IMG/VR virus record: IMGVR_UViG_3300047552_000782
Span: 1 to 50,666 of that record
Length of the DNA: 50,666 bases
Reading direction: 5' to 3' (one strand)
Source of the DNA: a virus
Positions 27,991-35,572 of this stretch are shown here, piece after piece; the first letter of the stretch is position 1, and every line of letters starts with the position of its first letter. The notes beneath the pieces are model-generated. The model searched no databases and had not been told where the DNA came from. It saw only the letters and a list, made by a program, of their open reading frames with translations. The translations under genes were made by a program, and so were the position numbers.

Positions 27991-29523
27991 ATGTTTCTAA
28001 AAATACAAAAAGCAGATGCTGTCGAGCGCCTTATATACCTTACCGCTACCGACGAGACAGTGGATAAATCCAATGAGGTAATGGACTATACTGGAAGTAA
28101 GCCATATTTTGAAGATTGGACTAATTATTTTGCTAAAGCTACCGAAGGTAAGAGTTATGGAAATGTAAGGCTTCAGCACGATTTTAAAAAACCAATTGGA
28201 AAAGTAGTAGCACCCATTGAATTTTTAGATGAATCTAAAGCAATAAGAATGCTTATAAAAGTATTAGATAATGAAGTTTGGGATTTAGTAGAAGAAGGAG
28301 TTTTAACAGGGGCAAGTATCGGTGGAAAACTAATTAAAAAATGGTTTGACCCTGCAATTAAAGCTTTTAGGTATATTGTTAAACCCTCGGAAGTATCTTT
28401 AGTAGATACTCCATGTAACCCATCTTCTGGTTTTATACTTGTAAAGACAGATGGAACAACCGAATCTAGAGTATTTAAGAATATAGAAAGGACAAATGAA
28501 ATGAGTAAGAAAGAAGTTATTAAAAATTTGCTTCCTTCTGAAATACAAAAAGTATTTCAAGGAACAGATGGTGAAAAAAGAGAAAGAATTTATGGAGCTT
28601 TGAACGAAAAAATTAAAGTTCCGTATGCGTTAGCTAATCAAGAAAATAATTTATGGTTTTGGATTAGAGACGTGTATGCAGATAAAGTAATCATCGAAGG
28701 TAACTTAGATGGGGATAGAGACGATGATTTATATTCTGTTGGATATACAATTTCAGACGATGGAGTCGTAACAATTGCTGGAGAATTAGTACAAGTTAGG
28801 GTAGAGTATGTGCCTACCGTGGATGAACTAACTCCCGAAAACCATGCCGAAGAGCCTACAGTTGGAAAAACAGAAGAGGATAATAACATGCAAAAAACTG
28901 AAGAAATTACTGAAAAAACTGCCGAAGTGGTGGAAAAAGCTGAAGAAGGAGCTGCTCAAGAAACTGTAGAAGTTTCCGAACAATCTATAGAAAAAACTGA
29001 AGCTGTGGCAGAGACTATTATAGAAAAAGTTGAAGATGTCAAAACTGAAGAAGTTGTGGAAAAATCAGAAGATGTAAAAGAAGATCTTCAAAAGGTCGAA
29101 GAAGTAGATATTCAAAAGAGTGTAAATGACTCTAAAGACAATTTAGTAAAAGTTTTTCACAATTTAACTGAAATGGGAGTTAGATGTACTTGCGAAAAAT
29201 GTTCTAAAGTGTATAATGAAGATATGGTAAAAACAGAAGTGGTAGAGAAAACAGAAAATTCTGATAAGTTAGCTGTCGAAATTGAGGCACTAAAAAAGAC
29301 TGTTACAGATCTTAGCGCTCAAAATACGCAACTATTAGAAAAGGTAGAGAAGCTTGAAAATTCTCCTAATGATTCCAATGTTCCAGCATCGTATGCTGTT
29401 GTAGAGAAGGCATTGGGTGGAGACAATCAGGTAGAAAAAGCAGACACTTCCATAGACCCAATGCAAAAGCTAAATCAGGTATGGGGTGCCATAAAACAGA
29501 ATCCTACAGTTGGTAGAAATTAG
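27991..29523 (+). CDS. Prohead protease (XkdF-like) with acidic scaffold-like tail
   Basis: 510 residues. The N-terminal 160 residues are a serine protease of the XkdF/prohead type: His63 (NVRLQHDFKKPIGKVV), Ser109 (GVLTGASIGG) and Asp139 (EVSLVDTPCNPSSGF). Residues about 170-285 form a second domain (IQKVFQGTDGEKRERIY, DRDDDLYSVGYTIS). Residues about 300-385 are a long Glu/Lys/Val coiled coil, and a second coiled coil precedes the C-terminus. The acidic part looks like a scaffold that is degraded during maturation. In-frame internal starts at 28501 and 28888 could give a separate scaffold. Confidence 0.8.
   Translation: MFLKIQKADAVERLIYLTATDETVDKSNEVMDYTGSKPYFEDWTNYFAKATEGKSYGNVRLQHDFKKPIGKVVAPIEFLDESKAIRMLIKVLDNEVWDLVEEGVLTGASIGGKLIKKWFDPAIKAFRYIVKPSEVSLVDTPCNPSSGFILVKTDGTTESRVFKNIERTNEMSKKEVIKNLLPSEIQKVFQGTDGEKRERIYGALNEKIKVPYALANQENNLWFWIRDVYADKVIIEGNLDGDRDDDLYSVGYTISDDGVVTIAGELVQVRVEYVPTVDELTPENHAEEPTVGKTEEDNNMQKTEEITEKTAEVVEKAEEGAAQETVEVSEQSIEKTEAVAETIIEKVEDVKTEEVVEKSEDVKEDLQKVEEVDIQKSVNDSKDNLVKVFHNLTEMGVRCTCEKCSKVYNEDMVKTEVVEKTENSDKLAVEIEALKKTVTDLSAQNTQLLEKVEKLENSPNDSNVPASYAVVEKALGGDNQVEKADTSIDPMQKLNQVWGAIKQNPTVGRN
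28501..29523 (+). CDS. Possible nested scaffold product from an internal start
   Basis: ATG at 28501 is in frame (residue 171 of the protease) with GAAAGGA eight bases upstream, just after the protease domain ends. A second in-frame ATG at 28888 (residue 300) has GAAGAGGATA upstream and opens the Glu-rich coiled coil. In lambda and many phages the scaffold is made from such an internal start. Which, if either, is used cannot be told from sequence. Confidence 0.4.
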   Translation: MSKKEVIKNLLPSEIQKVFQGTDGEKRERIYGALNEKIKVPYALANQENNLWFWIRDVYADKVIIEGNLDGDRDDDLYSVGYTISDDGVVTIAGELVQVRVEYVPTVDELTPENHAEEPTVGKTEEDNNMQKTEEITEKTAEVVEKAEEGAAQETVEVSEQSIEKTEAVAETIIEKVEDVKTEEVVEKSEDVKEDLQKVEEVDIQKSVNDSKDNLVKVFHNLTEMGVRCTCEKCSKVYNEDMVKTEVVEKTENSDKLAVEIEALKKTVTDLSAQNTQLLEKVEKLENSPNDSNVPASYAVVEKALGGDNQVEKADTSIDPMQKLNQVWGAIKQNPTVGRN

Positions 29524-29545
29524 GTAAAAAAGAAAGGATAAAAAA

Positions 29546-30997
29546 ATGCCGTACAATCAAGATGTAAATGAACTTGCACAAAAACAGGCTGAACTTATTA
29601 ATGATATTCAGCTTAAGGGAGAGGAAGTAGCGAAGTCTATTGCGATAGCTAACAACATTGTTGGTTATAACCTTAGCCCATTGGTAACATGTTTAGAACC
29701 TATGTGGGAACAGTACAATATCTTCCTTAAGAAGATTCCCAGAATTCCCGCAACAGCTGCTCAAGCCGAATGGTGGCAGATTGATTCCGTTACAAACGGT
29801 ATGTCTTCAACCTACGAAGGAAGCTTGGCTAGCGAAAACACCACTGTAAGAAACAAAAAAGCCGTTCCTTACAAATCCATCGGTGTCTATGACTATGTAA
29901 CATATGAAGCTCAGGCTCAGGGTAAAGACTTCATGGATCCTGAAGCTACTTCAATAATCAGAGCTTTGAGAAAACTTAGACAGAAAGAAGAATACAAAAT
30001 CATCGGCGGAAACATTACAGCCCTTGCAACTCCTGCAGCTCCTTCATGCGCAGCTTCCTCAGGTGGTTCAATATCAGCCGGTACATACAACGTAAAAGTT
30101 TGCCCACTTACTGCAGAATGCTTACAGAGTTTGATTCTTAATAAAAACCAAGGCTCCCTTGCTTTGATTCCTTATTTAGATGCTGATGGGGCTGCAATCA
30201 GTGGTAGATGGTGGGGAGCAGGTGTTCCGTCAGGAGCAACCGCTGTAACAACTACTACAGTAAATAAGACAGTTACAGTAACAATCACTCCTACAGCCAA
30301 CGCCTTTGCCTATGCTGTATTTATGCAAACAGGGGCGGATGCCTATACACTTCAAATGATTTCCACGTACAGCGTAGCTACATTAACTAACTACTACACA
30401 TCTGGTAATGCTATTCCATCAGTTGAAGGATCTAACGATAGTATCAGCTTTGATGGTTTACTTCCTCAGATATTAGCTGCGGGTAACACTTTCGGTCAGG
30501 ACTTGGCTTATAACTACTTCACGGCAGACGAAACTGGCGTAGTAGAAATTAACGACGCCTTGGCTGGTATCTTCGACGCTTATAGAATCGCTGCTACAAA
30601 CATTTATGTTTCCGGCGACTTAAGAAACGTCATTACCAAAGCTAACATCAAAAAAGGTGCTGTTTACAACTTAGTAGATACACCGGAACTTGATAAAATG
30701 ACCGTCGGTAGAGTAGCTGGTAAATACTTACACCCTTCAATCGGCGCTCCTATCGATATAGAAACTCACCCATACTTGCCAAAAGGTACTTGTATGATAA
30801 TGACAGAACAGGTTCCGATGCCTGAACTGGAAGGTACGTTGATGGAAATGCACGTATGTCAGGATTACTTCCAGAGAGCAGTTCCTACATCAAAAAGAAG
30901 AAAAGCGTTTGAAATTTTCGCTAACGAAGCACTCGGTATGAGAACTCCTCAATACTGCGCTGTTTTGAAAAACGTCAAACCTGGACTTTCAGCGTAA
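29546..30997 (+). CDS. Major capsid protein (HK97 fold) with inserted beta domain
   Basis: 483 residues. N-terminal arm, then FLKKIPRIPATAAQAEWWQI, an E-loop-like region (GMSSTYEGSLASENTTVRN, VPYKSIGVYDYVTYEAQ) and the C-terminal P/A-domain segments (FDAYRIAATNIYVSGDLRN, MEMHVCQDYFQRAVPTSKRR). Residues about 160-295 (ATPAAPSCAASSGG... NAIPSVEG) are a Thr/Ala-rich beta insertion of Ig/FN3 type that would project from the capsid. Codons here use more C-ending forms than neighbours, fitting very high expression. AAAGGA upstream. Confidence 0.88.
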   Translation: MPYNQDVNELAQKQAELINDIQLKGEEVAKSIAIANNIVGYNLSPLVTCLEPMWEQYNIFLKKIPRIPATAAQAEWWQIDSVTNGMSSTYEGSLASENTTVRNKKAVPYKSIGVYDYVTYEAQAQGKDFMDPEATSIIRALRKLRQKEEYKIIGGNITALATPAAPSCAASSGGSISAGTYNVKVCPLTAECLQSLILNKNQGSLALIPYLDADGAAISGRWWGAGVPSGATAVTTTTVNKTVTVTITPTANAFAYAVFMQTGADAYTLQMISTYSVATLTNYYTSGNAIPSVEGSNDSISFDGLLPQILAAGNTFGQDLAYNYFTADETGVVEINDALAGIFDAYRIAATNIYVSGDLRNVITKANIKKGAVYNLVDTPELDKMTVGRVAGKYLHPSIGAPIDIETHPYLPKGTCMIMTEQVPMPELEGTLMEMHVCQDYFQRAVPTSKRRKAFEIFANEALGMRTPQYCAVLKNVKPGLSA

Positions 30998-31004
30998 TAC
31001 ATAA

Positions 31005-31065
31005 GGGGTAATGCGAAAGCATTACCCTTTAATAATAAGGTGTTGTATACCGTATTATTAAAGGG
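31005..31065 (+). terminator. Two overlapping hairpins after the capsid gene
   Basis: Hairpin 1: GGGTAATGC-GAAA-GCATTACCC (31006-31027), 9 bp with a GNRA loop, followed by TTTAATAAT. Hairpin 2: a 13-bp perfect stem, 31025-31037 with 31053-31065. They share bases 31025-31027, so they compete at their junction. Likely a partial terminator that lets only part of capsid transcription continue. Confidence 0.65.
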
Positions 31066-31195
31066 TTTCCCCGCATAATCAAAAATAACAGGGGTTAAAA
31101 ATAGTTTAGGTAGTAATACATATAAACTGATTTTTAAACCCCTTTAAACTGATTATACATGTAACAATTTTGTAATAAAACGAAGAGGACAGCAA
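31066..31195 (+). promoter_or_regulatory. Structured leader before the DUF115-like gene
   Basis: A further long inverted repeat, AGGGGTTAAAAAT (from about 31090) with ATTTTTAAACCCCT (to about 31146), and a direct repeat AAACTGATT. Together with the preceding hairpins it makes the whole 200-base gap after the capsid gene highly structured. A promoter for the connector genes may be here but is not clear. Confidence 0.35.
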
Positions 31196-32134
31196 ATGGG
31201 TAAGAAAAAAGAGAAAATAGCCCTTTTATTCTTAGGAGGGCCTAGTATTAAAAAGTATAAAGACTTTATTCCGAGCTTAGTTGAAATATACAACGAACAA
31301 TTAGATAAAGATTTTTTAACTATGGGAGTAAATCAGTTTCCATATCAGTTTGTGCATGCGTTTAATCCTAAATTATCAGGTAAACGTAAATACACACTTC
31401 CTGTAAATTACTGGATGTTCGCTGATGTAGGATTTTCTCAAGAAGTTATAGGGCGCCACGAAGGTCAAAAAATCATAACTAATGCTAATCTAGGAGCTGA
31501 AGATTTAGAAAGGCTAGGACAGGCTAACATAAAGCCGGCTTTACTATTTAAAAATTCGCCGACTATTACAATGGAGGATGATGAGTATTTATATGGTCTA
31601 TATACTACCGCACTAAAAGCTACTCACTATTTAATTAAGAAGGGTTTTTCAGTAGTTATATTTGGAATGGATAACTCTAATCAAGAAAATGATACTTGGG
31701 AACATTTTTATGAGGATATAGAAATTCGTCCTAAAACTATGGACCAGATAATGGAAATTAAAATACAATTGAATAACTTAAAAGAGTATGGGAAAATTTA
31801 TAAAGTGGATCCTACAAATAATGTAGATTTAGATGTTGTGGATTTAACGGCTCTAATAAATAAGAAAATAAAAGTAATATCGAATACTCCAGAGACAGTT
31901 AAAACCGAAATCTTAGAAGTAGCTGTAGATACGGCGGAAGAACCTTCTATAATTGAAAGTGTGCCAGAAACTCCCACCGATACTTTAATAGTAAGTCTTA
32001 AGTCTCCGAGTTATCTACAAGACGGTACATTATTTATATCGGGAAGTTCTTATGATATAATAAAAGGGAAGGTAGTTGTTTCCCAAGAACACGGTGAAGT
32101 TCTTTTAACACAAGGATTTAAACTTTATGACTGA
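31196..32134 (+). CDS. DUF115/MAF-like Rossmann protein within the head genes
   Basis: 312 residues. The N-terminal 200 residues (IALLFLGGPSIKKYKDFIP, MGVNQFPYQFVHAFNP, YWMFADVGF, VVIFGMDNSNQEND) resemble the Rossmann-type domain of DUF115/motility-associated factor and some sialyltransferase-like proteins that begin with an LGGGPS loop. The C-terminal 50 residues (SPSYLQDGTLFISGSSYDII, GEVLLTQGFKLYD) form a small separate domain seen in phage head-region proteins. May be a virion accessory or a glycan-modifying enzyme. Active-site residues cannot be assigned. Confidence 0.55.
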   Translation: MGKKKEKIALLFLGGPSIKKYKDFIPSLVEIYNEQLDKDFLTMGVNQFPYQFVHAFNPKLSGKRKYTLPVNYWMFADVGFSQEVIGRHEGQKIITNANLGAEDLERLGQANIKPALLFKNSPTITMEDDEYLYGLYTTALKATHYLIKKGFSVVIFGMDNSNQENDTWEHFYEDIEIRPKTMDQIMEIKIQLNNLKEYGKIYKVDPTNNVDLDVVDLTALINKKIKVISNTPETVKTEILEVAVDTAEEPSIIESVPETPTDTLIVSLKSPSYLQDGTLFISGSSYDIIKGKVVVSQEHGEVLLTQGFKLYD

Positions 32135-32699
32135 TTTTATAACACCCGCAGATTTAAAAAATTTAGGATACACATCTTATCCTCCTAATGACATTCTTAC
32201 TGCCATGTGTACGGGCATAACAAGTATAGTTGAGAACTTTTGTAATCAGCCGATACAGAAGACTCTAACGACTGAGTTTATTAATGTTAGGTTTGCGATA
32301 ACTGGATATAATAAGTTATTTCCATCTTATCTTCCTATAATATCCGTAGAGGATTTGAAAGTTTACGAAACCTTAACAACGTTCGTTCAAGTTCCTCAAT
32401 CTAGCTACGTGATAGATAAAAGAATCGGGGGTTTATTAGTAGATAACGGCTATCACGGAAGGCTTAGAATAAGCTATTATCACGGATATGAAACTACCCC
32501 GGAACAAATAAAACAAGCCGCCATTCTAATAGGAGCCAATTTAATAAACGATTATTTAAAAAGAGAGCATACAAATTTAGATGATGTTATCAAAATTAAG
32601 GACGAAAACCAAGAATTACAATTTAGTCAGGATGCTATTTCAGATAACATACCCCCATCCGCTCGTAAGTTACTAATGAATTACAGAAGAATACGATAA
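32127..32699 (+). CDS. Head-tail connector (gp6/gp15 type adaptor)
   Basis: 190 residues. ITPADLKNLGYTSYPPNDIL at the N-terminus, VENFCNQPIQKTLTTE, ISVEDLKVYE, then GRLRISYYHGYETTPEQIKQA and LINDYLKRE: the helical plus loop layout of HK97 gp6/SPP1 gp15 adaptors that dock under the portal. Overlaps the gene before by eight bases. The next gene starts at its stop codon. Confidence 0.8.
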   Translation: MTDFITPADLKNLGYTSYPPNDILTAMCTGITSIVENFCNQPIQKTLTTEFINVRFAITGYNKLFPSYLPIISVEDLKVYETLTTFVQVPQSSYVIDKRIGGLLVDNGYHGRLRISYYHGYETTPEQIKQAAILIGANLINDYLKREHTNLDDVIKIKDENQELQFSQDAISDNIPPSARKLLMNYRRIR

Positions 32700-33070
32700 T
32701 GTCTTTTTTTCCTAATGCTGTTATACAAATAGAAAGAAAAACTTCTTCTAGCTACTCTAAGTTAGGAGAATCAAATTCTTCTTATGGAATAATAAAAGAG
32801 AATCTGAATGTTCAAATAATAAAGAAAGAACTTTCAGAAGATACCCATCAAATATACTATACAGAGGAGGGTCAGGTTGCCGCTCCTCTGTTTGTGGTTA
32901 CTTGTAACTCTTATTACGATTTTAGAAAGAAAGATAAAATCACTGTTACAAAAATTCCTAGAAATTCATTAGTTTCCGTTGGAGATTTTTTTATAGTTGT
33001 GGAAATTCCATATAAAGGAAATTTAATAAAACACGTTAAAATGTTTGCTAAGTACGGTATTGAAGAATGA
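32699..33070 (+). CDS. Head closure (stopper) protein
   Basis: 123 residues, strand-rich (SSSYSKLGESNSSYGIIKEN, APLFVVTCNSYYDFRKKDKI, VGDFFIVVEIPY). Size, predicted beta-barrel and position between the adaptor and the gp10-like protein fit the HK97 gp7/SPP1 gp16 stopper family. Overlaps both neighbours by one to four bases. Confidence 0.7.
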   Translation: MSFFPNAVIQIERKTSSSYSKLGESNSSYGIIKENLNVQIIKKELSEDTHQIYYTEEGQVAAPLFVVTCNSYYDFRKKDKITVTKIPRNSLVSVGDFFIVVEIPYKGNLIKHVKMFAKYGIEE

Positions 33071-33579
33071 CTCTTTTAAAAAACTCAGAAACTATTACGT
33101 CTAAAACAGCCTCGATTGTAAATGTTGCCAAATTTCAAGCAATAGGTAGTGTCATATCTTCTATTATCTACGAAGAGTTGATGAAAGATTTAGCGTTAGT
33201 GGATGAACATACCTTAGAGAAATTAAAGCAGATGGGGCATCCTTACGGAGTCGGGGAATATTCAGATTTAGCTACCGGCAATACTATGAGATCTGGAAAG
33301 CTATCTAAATCGCCCCTTCCTCACGTAGATCCAGCTATCCACAGACAATCCGGAAATTTAGCTGACAGTGTTGAAAAGGTTGTTAATATTTCTAGAACTA
33401 AAGCAGTCTTTGGGGCTGTGGTTAATGAAGGAAAAGCTCCTTATATAAAATTCTTAGTTCATGGTACTACAAAGATGGTTCCTAGACCTGTTTTTGTATA
33501 TTGCTGGAATAGAATAAGAGATAATGTTTTAAAAAGATTAGAAGAAGAATTAAGAAATGCACTGAGAGTCAGAAAATGA
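33067..33579 (+). CDS. HK97 gp10-like tail completion protein
   Basis: 170 residues. The characteristic C-terminal pattern is present: IHRQSGNLADSVEKV, FGAVVNEGKAPYIKFLVHG, TTKMVPRPVFVYCWNRI. This family helps join head and tail or finish the tail. Overlapping starts and stops (four bases) on both sides. Confidence 0.8.
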   Translation: MTLLKNSETITSKTASIVNVAKFQAIGSVISSIIYEELMKDLALVDEHTLEKLKQMGHPYGVGEYSDLATGNTMRSGKLSKSPLPHVDPAIHRQSGNLADSVEKVVNISRTKAVFGAVVNEGKAPYIKFLVHGTTKMVPRPVFVYCWNRIRDNVLKRLEEELRNALRVRK

Positions 33580-33986
33580 TTTACCAAGATATTGAAGAAG
33601 AAGTTAGAAAAATTTTAATAGCAGATTCTATTTTGCAAAGTCTATTAAATGTAGACACTAATACAGTACAAAGTAGAGTTAGAATAGGGTATATTAATAA
33701 TATAGAGAACCCAGAATATCCGTGTGTTACTTTTAACATTTCTTTAGGAAACTTGCGCAGAAACGAGTTTTCAGTATCAGCCAGATTTCATTTACATGTT
33801 TGGGCTAAGGATAGTATAGAAAGTGCTCAGAATATTTATGGTAGAGTGAGAGAGTTGGTAAATCTTCAACCAATAACTAAAGTAGCTCAGTTTATTGAGA
33901 GAAATTATGAAGATAACTTATACGAAGAAAAAACAAGAACTTTTCATATATCCTCATGGTACGAGGTTCAAGCAGTTAATAGATAA
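33576..33986 (+). CDS. Tail terminator protein
   Basis: 136 residues: helix at the N-terminus (DIEEEVRKILIADSI), YPCVTFNISLGNLRRNEFSV, RFHLHVWAKDSIESAQNIYG, TRTFHISSWYEV. This alternation fits the gpU/DUF3168-type terminator that caps the tail tube. Last gene of an overlapping block before the major tail protein. Confidence 0.72.
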   Translation: MIYQDIEEEVRKILIADSILQSLLNVDTNTVQSRVRIGYINNIENPEYPCVTFNISLGNLRRNEFSVSARFHLHVWAKDSIESAQNIYGRVRELVNLQPITKVAQFIERNYEDNLYEEKTRTFHISSWYEVQAVNR

Positions 33987-34027
33987 GAAATATTAGTAGA
34001 TTGTACGTATAGTACAGAAAGGTATAG

Positions 34028-34774
34028 GTGACATTCGTGTCCGAGCTATTTTCAGTGGCAAAAGCCATAATCCTTCCAGCAAACTCTACCCAGCCTGTAG
34101 AGTTAGGCGTTTTACAAGAGGTTAGCGTTGATTTTAACGTAGAGAAAAAAGAACTTCTTGGACAAAATAGGTTCGCCCTTTTAACCGTTCAAGCTGGCGG
34201 TTCTGTATCCGGTAAGTGCAGTATGGCTAGATTTAACTCAGAAACATTCTCGGCATTACTTGGCGCTACAAAAACAACAGGAACTAAATTAATAGGTGGC
34301 GGTACGGCTCTAACGATTCCGACTACTCCTTATCAACTAACCATTACACCTCCTAGTTCTGGAACATTCGTTCAAGATGGTGGCGTCATTTTGGTTGGTG
34401 CTAGTGAACTGTATAACAGACCTATGACTAGAGTAACAGGAGTTCCGACTACTGGACAATATGCTGTATCTGGCGCTGTTTATACGTTCGCAGCCGCAGA
34501 TGTAGGAAAATCAGTAATTATAGACTATGAGTATAGTCTAGCTACAGGTAGCACACTTACCATCCCTAACCCTGTTATCGGTACTAGCTATCCGTTCCAA
34601 CTGTGGACAAAAACAATCATCGAAAGTAAGCAGACAATTATCAAATTCCCGAACGTCGTTAGCGGAAAGCTTTCCCTTAACTTAAAAAGAGGTGAGTTTG
34701 CTATTCCTGACTTCGACTTTGACGTTTTTGCTGACGGCGCCGGCAATATAGGTTATATTTACGAATCAGCGTAA
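34028..34774 (+). CDS. Major tail tube protein
   Basis: 248 residues, strand-rich, with QEVSVDFNVEKKELLGQNRF, VQAGGSVSGKCSMARF and a C-terminal PDFDFDVFADGAGNIGYIY. The segment about 95-180 (LTITPPSSGTFVQDGGVILV... ALTIPNPVIG) is probably an inserted Ig-like or loop module. The start is GTG (34028, after AAAGG); a second GTG at 34037 is possible. A non-ATG start is notable for such an abundant protein. Codon use is C-rich as in the capsid gene. Confidence 0.82.
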   Translation: MTFVSELFSVAKAIILPANSTQPVELGVLQEVSVDFNVEKKELLGQNRFALLTVQAGGSVSGKCSMARFNSETFSALLGATKTTGTKLIGGGTALTIPTTPYQLTITPPSSGTFVQDGGVILVGASELYNRPMTRVTGVPTTGQYAVSGAVYTFAAADVGKSVIIDYEYSLATGSTLTIPNPVIGTSYPFQLWTKTIIESKQTIIKFPNVVSGKLSLNLKRGEFAIPDFDFDVFADGAGNIGYIYESA

Positions 34775-34787
34775 TAATAAATAAATT

Positions 34788-34847
34788 AAATTATGGGCTA
34801 GGATTCGTCCGAAGAGTGTGTGTCCTCTACACCTGCCCATAATTTTT
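34788..34847 (+). terminator. Branched terminator-like RNA after the major tail protein
   Basis: An 11-bp perfect stem (34788-34798 with 34835-34845) with a T5 run at its end. Its 36-base loop holds a mini-stem GGA-TTCG-TCC (UUCG tetraloop) and AGAG/CTCT. The loop sequence TGTGTCCTCTA (34819-34829) is the exact complement of both direct repeats that follow. Confidence 0.65.
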
Positions 34848-34851
34848 AATA

Positions 34852-34884
34852 TAGAGGACACAGTAGTAGTAAATAGAGGACACA
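34852..34884 (+). repeat. Direct repeat TAGAGGACACA carrying the Shine-Dalgarno site
   Basis: Two exact copies (34852-34862 and 34874-34884); the second contains the GAGGA ribosome site of the tail chaperone gene. Both are complementary over 11 bases to the loop at 34819-34829. Confidence 0.7.
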
Positions 34885-34887
34885 AAA

Positions 34888-35238
34888 ATGACAGAACAAG
34901 AACAGGCAAATTTAGAAGAAATCAATTTTGAAGGAACTCCTATTAAGATAGGAAAGAAAAGCTTTATCCTTCCACCTCTTCCGGTAACTAGATTAAAAAA
35001 GTTAAATTTTTATGGTCTTCAAAAAGAATTTAACGAAGCCAGAAAAGTTGAAGATGTGGAGAAGATAGGGGAACTTTCAGAAAAGTTTTTACTTTTAATT
35101 TTCGATGCCCTTAAAATGAATTATCCTAACATAACTCAAGCAGAATCTACAGATTTAATTTATAGTAAGCAGTTGTATGATATGGTAAGCTATCTGATTG
35201 ATACTAAGGAGAATTTAGATTCTGTAAAAAACGTGTAA
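34888..35238 (+). CDS. Tail assembly chaperone, short form (gpG-like)
   Basis: 116 residues. Helical, with ILPPLPVTRLKKLNFYGLQK and DLIYSKQLYDMVSYLI. Position between the major tail and tape measure genes and the slippery A AAA AAC near its end mark it as the first tail chaperone of siphophages. It keeps the tape measure soluble during tail assembly. Weak sequence likeness to known members, strong context. Confidence 0.8.
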   Translation: MTEQEQANLEEINFEGTPIKIGKKSFILPPLPVTRLKKLNFYGLQKEFNEARKVEDVEKIGELSEKFLLLIFDALKMNYPNITQAESTDLIYSKQLYDMVSYLIDTKENLDSVKNV

Positions 35239-35570
35239 CGGCTGATGATGATGAAGATAGCTTTGACATAGAGTATTTTTATCACATGTTAGCAGCCGAG
35301 TTTGGATACACAAGGGAGTATGTAGATAAATATATAAATACCCCTTCTCTGAGATCCTTGTTACAGTACAGACAAGATTGCCCACCTGCTGGATTAATGG
35401 TAAGATTAGTCTTCAGTGATAAGAAAAACTCAGAAAGTGTCGGACCAAGAAAGCGTAAACAATTTAAAGAAACATCCAGTGTCTTGGTGGATAGCTTAAA
35501 TGCAGAAAAAATACCAGACGAAAACTTTACAAAAATGTTAGACATAATAGATAGACCCGCAGATTACTAA
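34888..35570 (+). CDS. Tail assembly chaperone, -1 frameshift product (gpGT-like)
   Basis: Ribosomes slipping back one base at A AAA AAC (35226-35232) leave the short frame after residue 115 and continue with RVTADDDEDSFDIEYFYHML to the stop at 35568-35570, giving about 227 residues. The extension (SLLQYRQDCPPAG, RKRKQFKETSS, DENFTKMLDIIDRP) has no ribosome site of its own in a good place, which supports frameshifting rather than a separate gene. Confidence 0.85.
35226..35232 (+). promoter_or_regulatory. -1 frameshift slippery site A AAA AAC
   Basis: Reading frame is GTA AAA AAC GTG TAA, so the heptamer is in the right phase and lies directly before the stop codon of the short form. No strong hairpin is seen just downstream. 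Confidence 0.88.
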
Positions 35571-35572
35571 TT

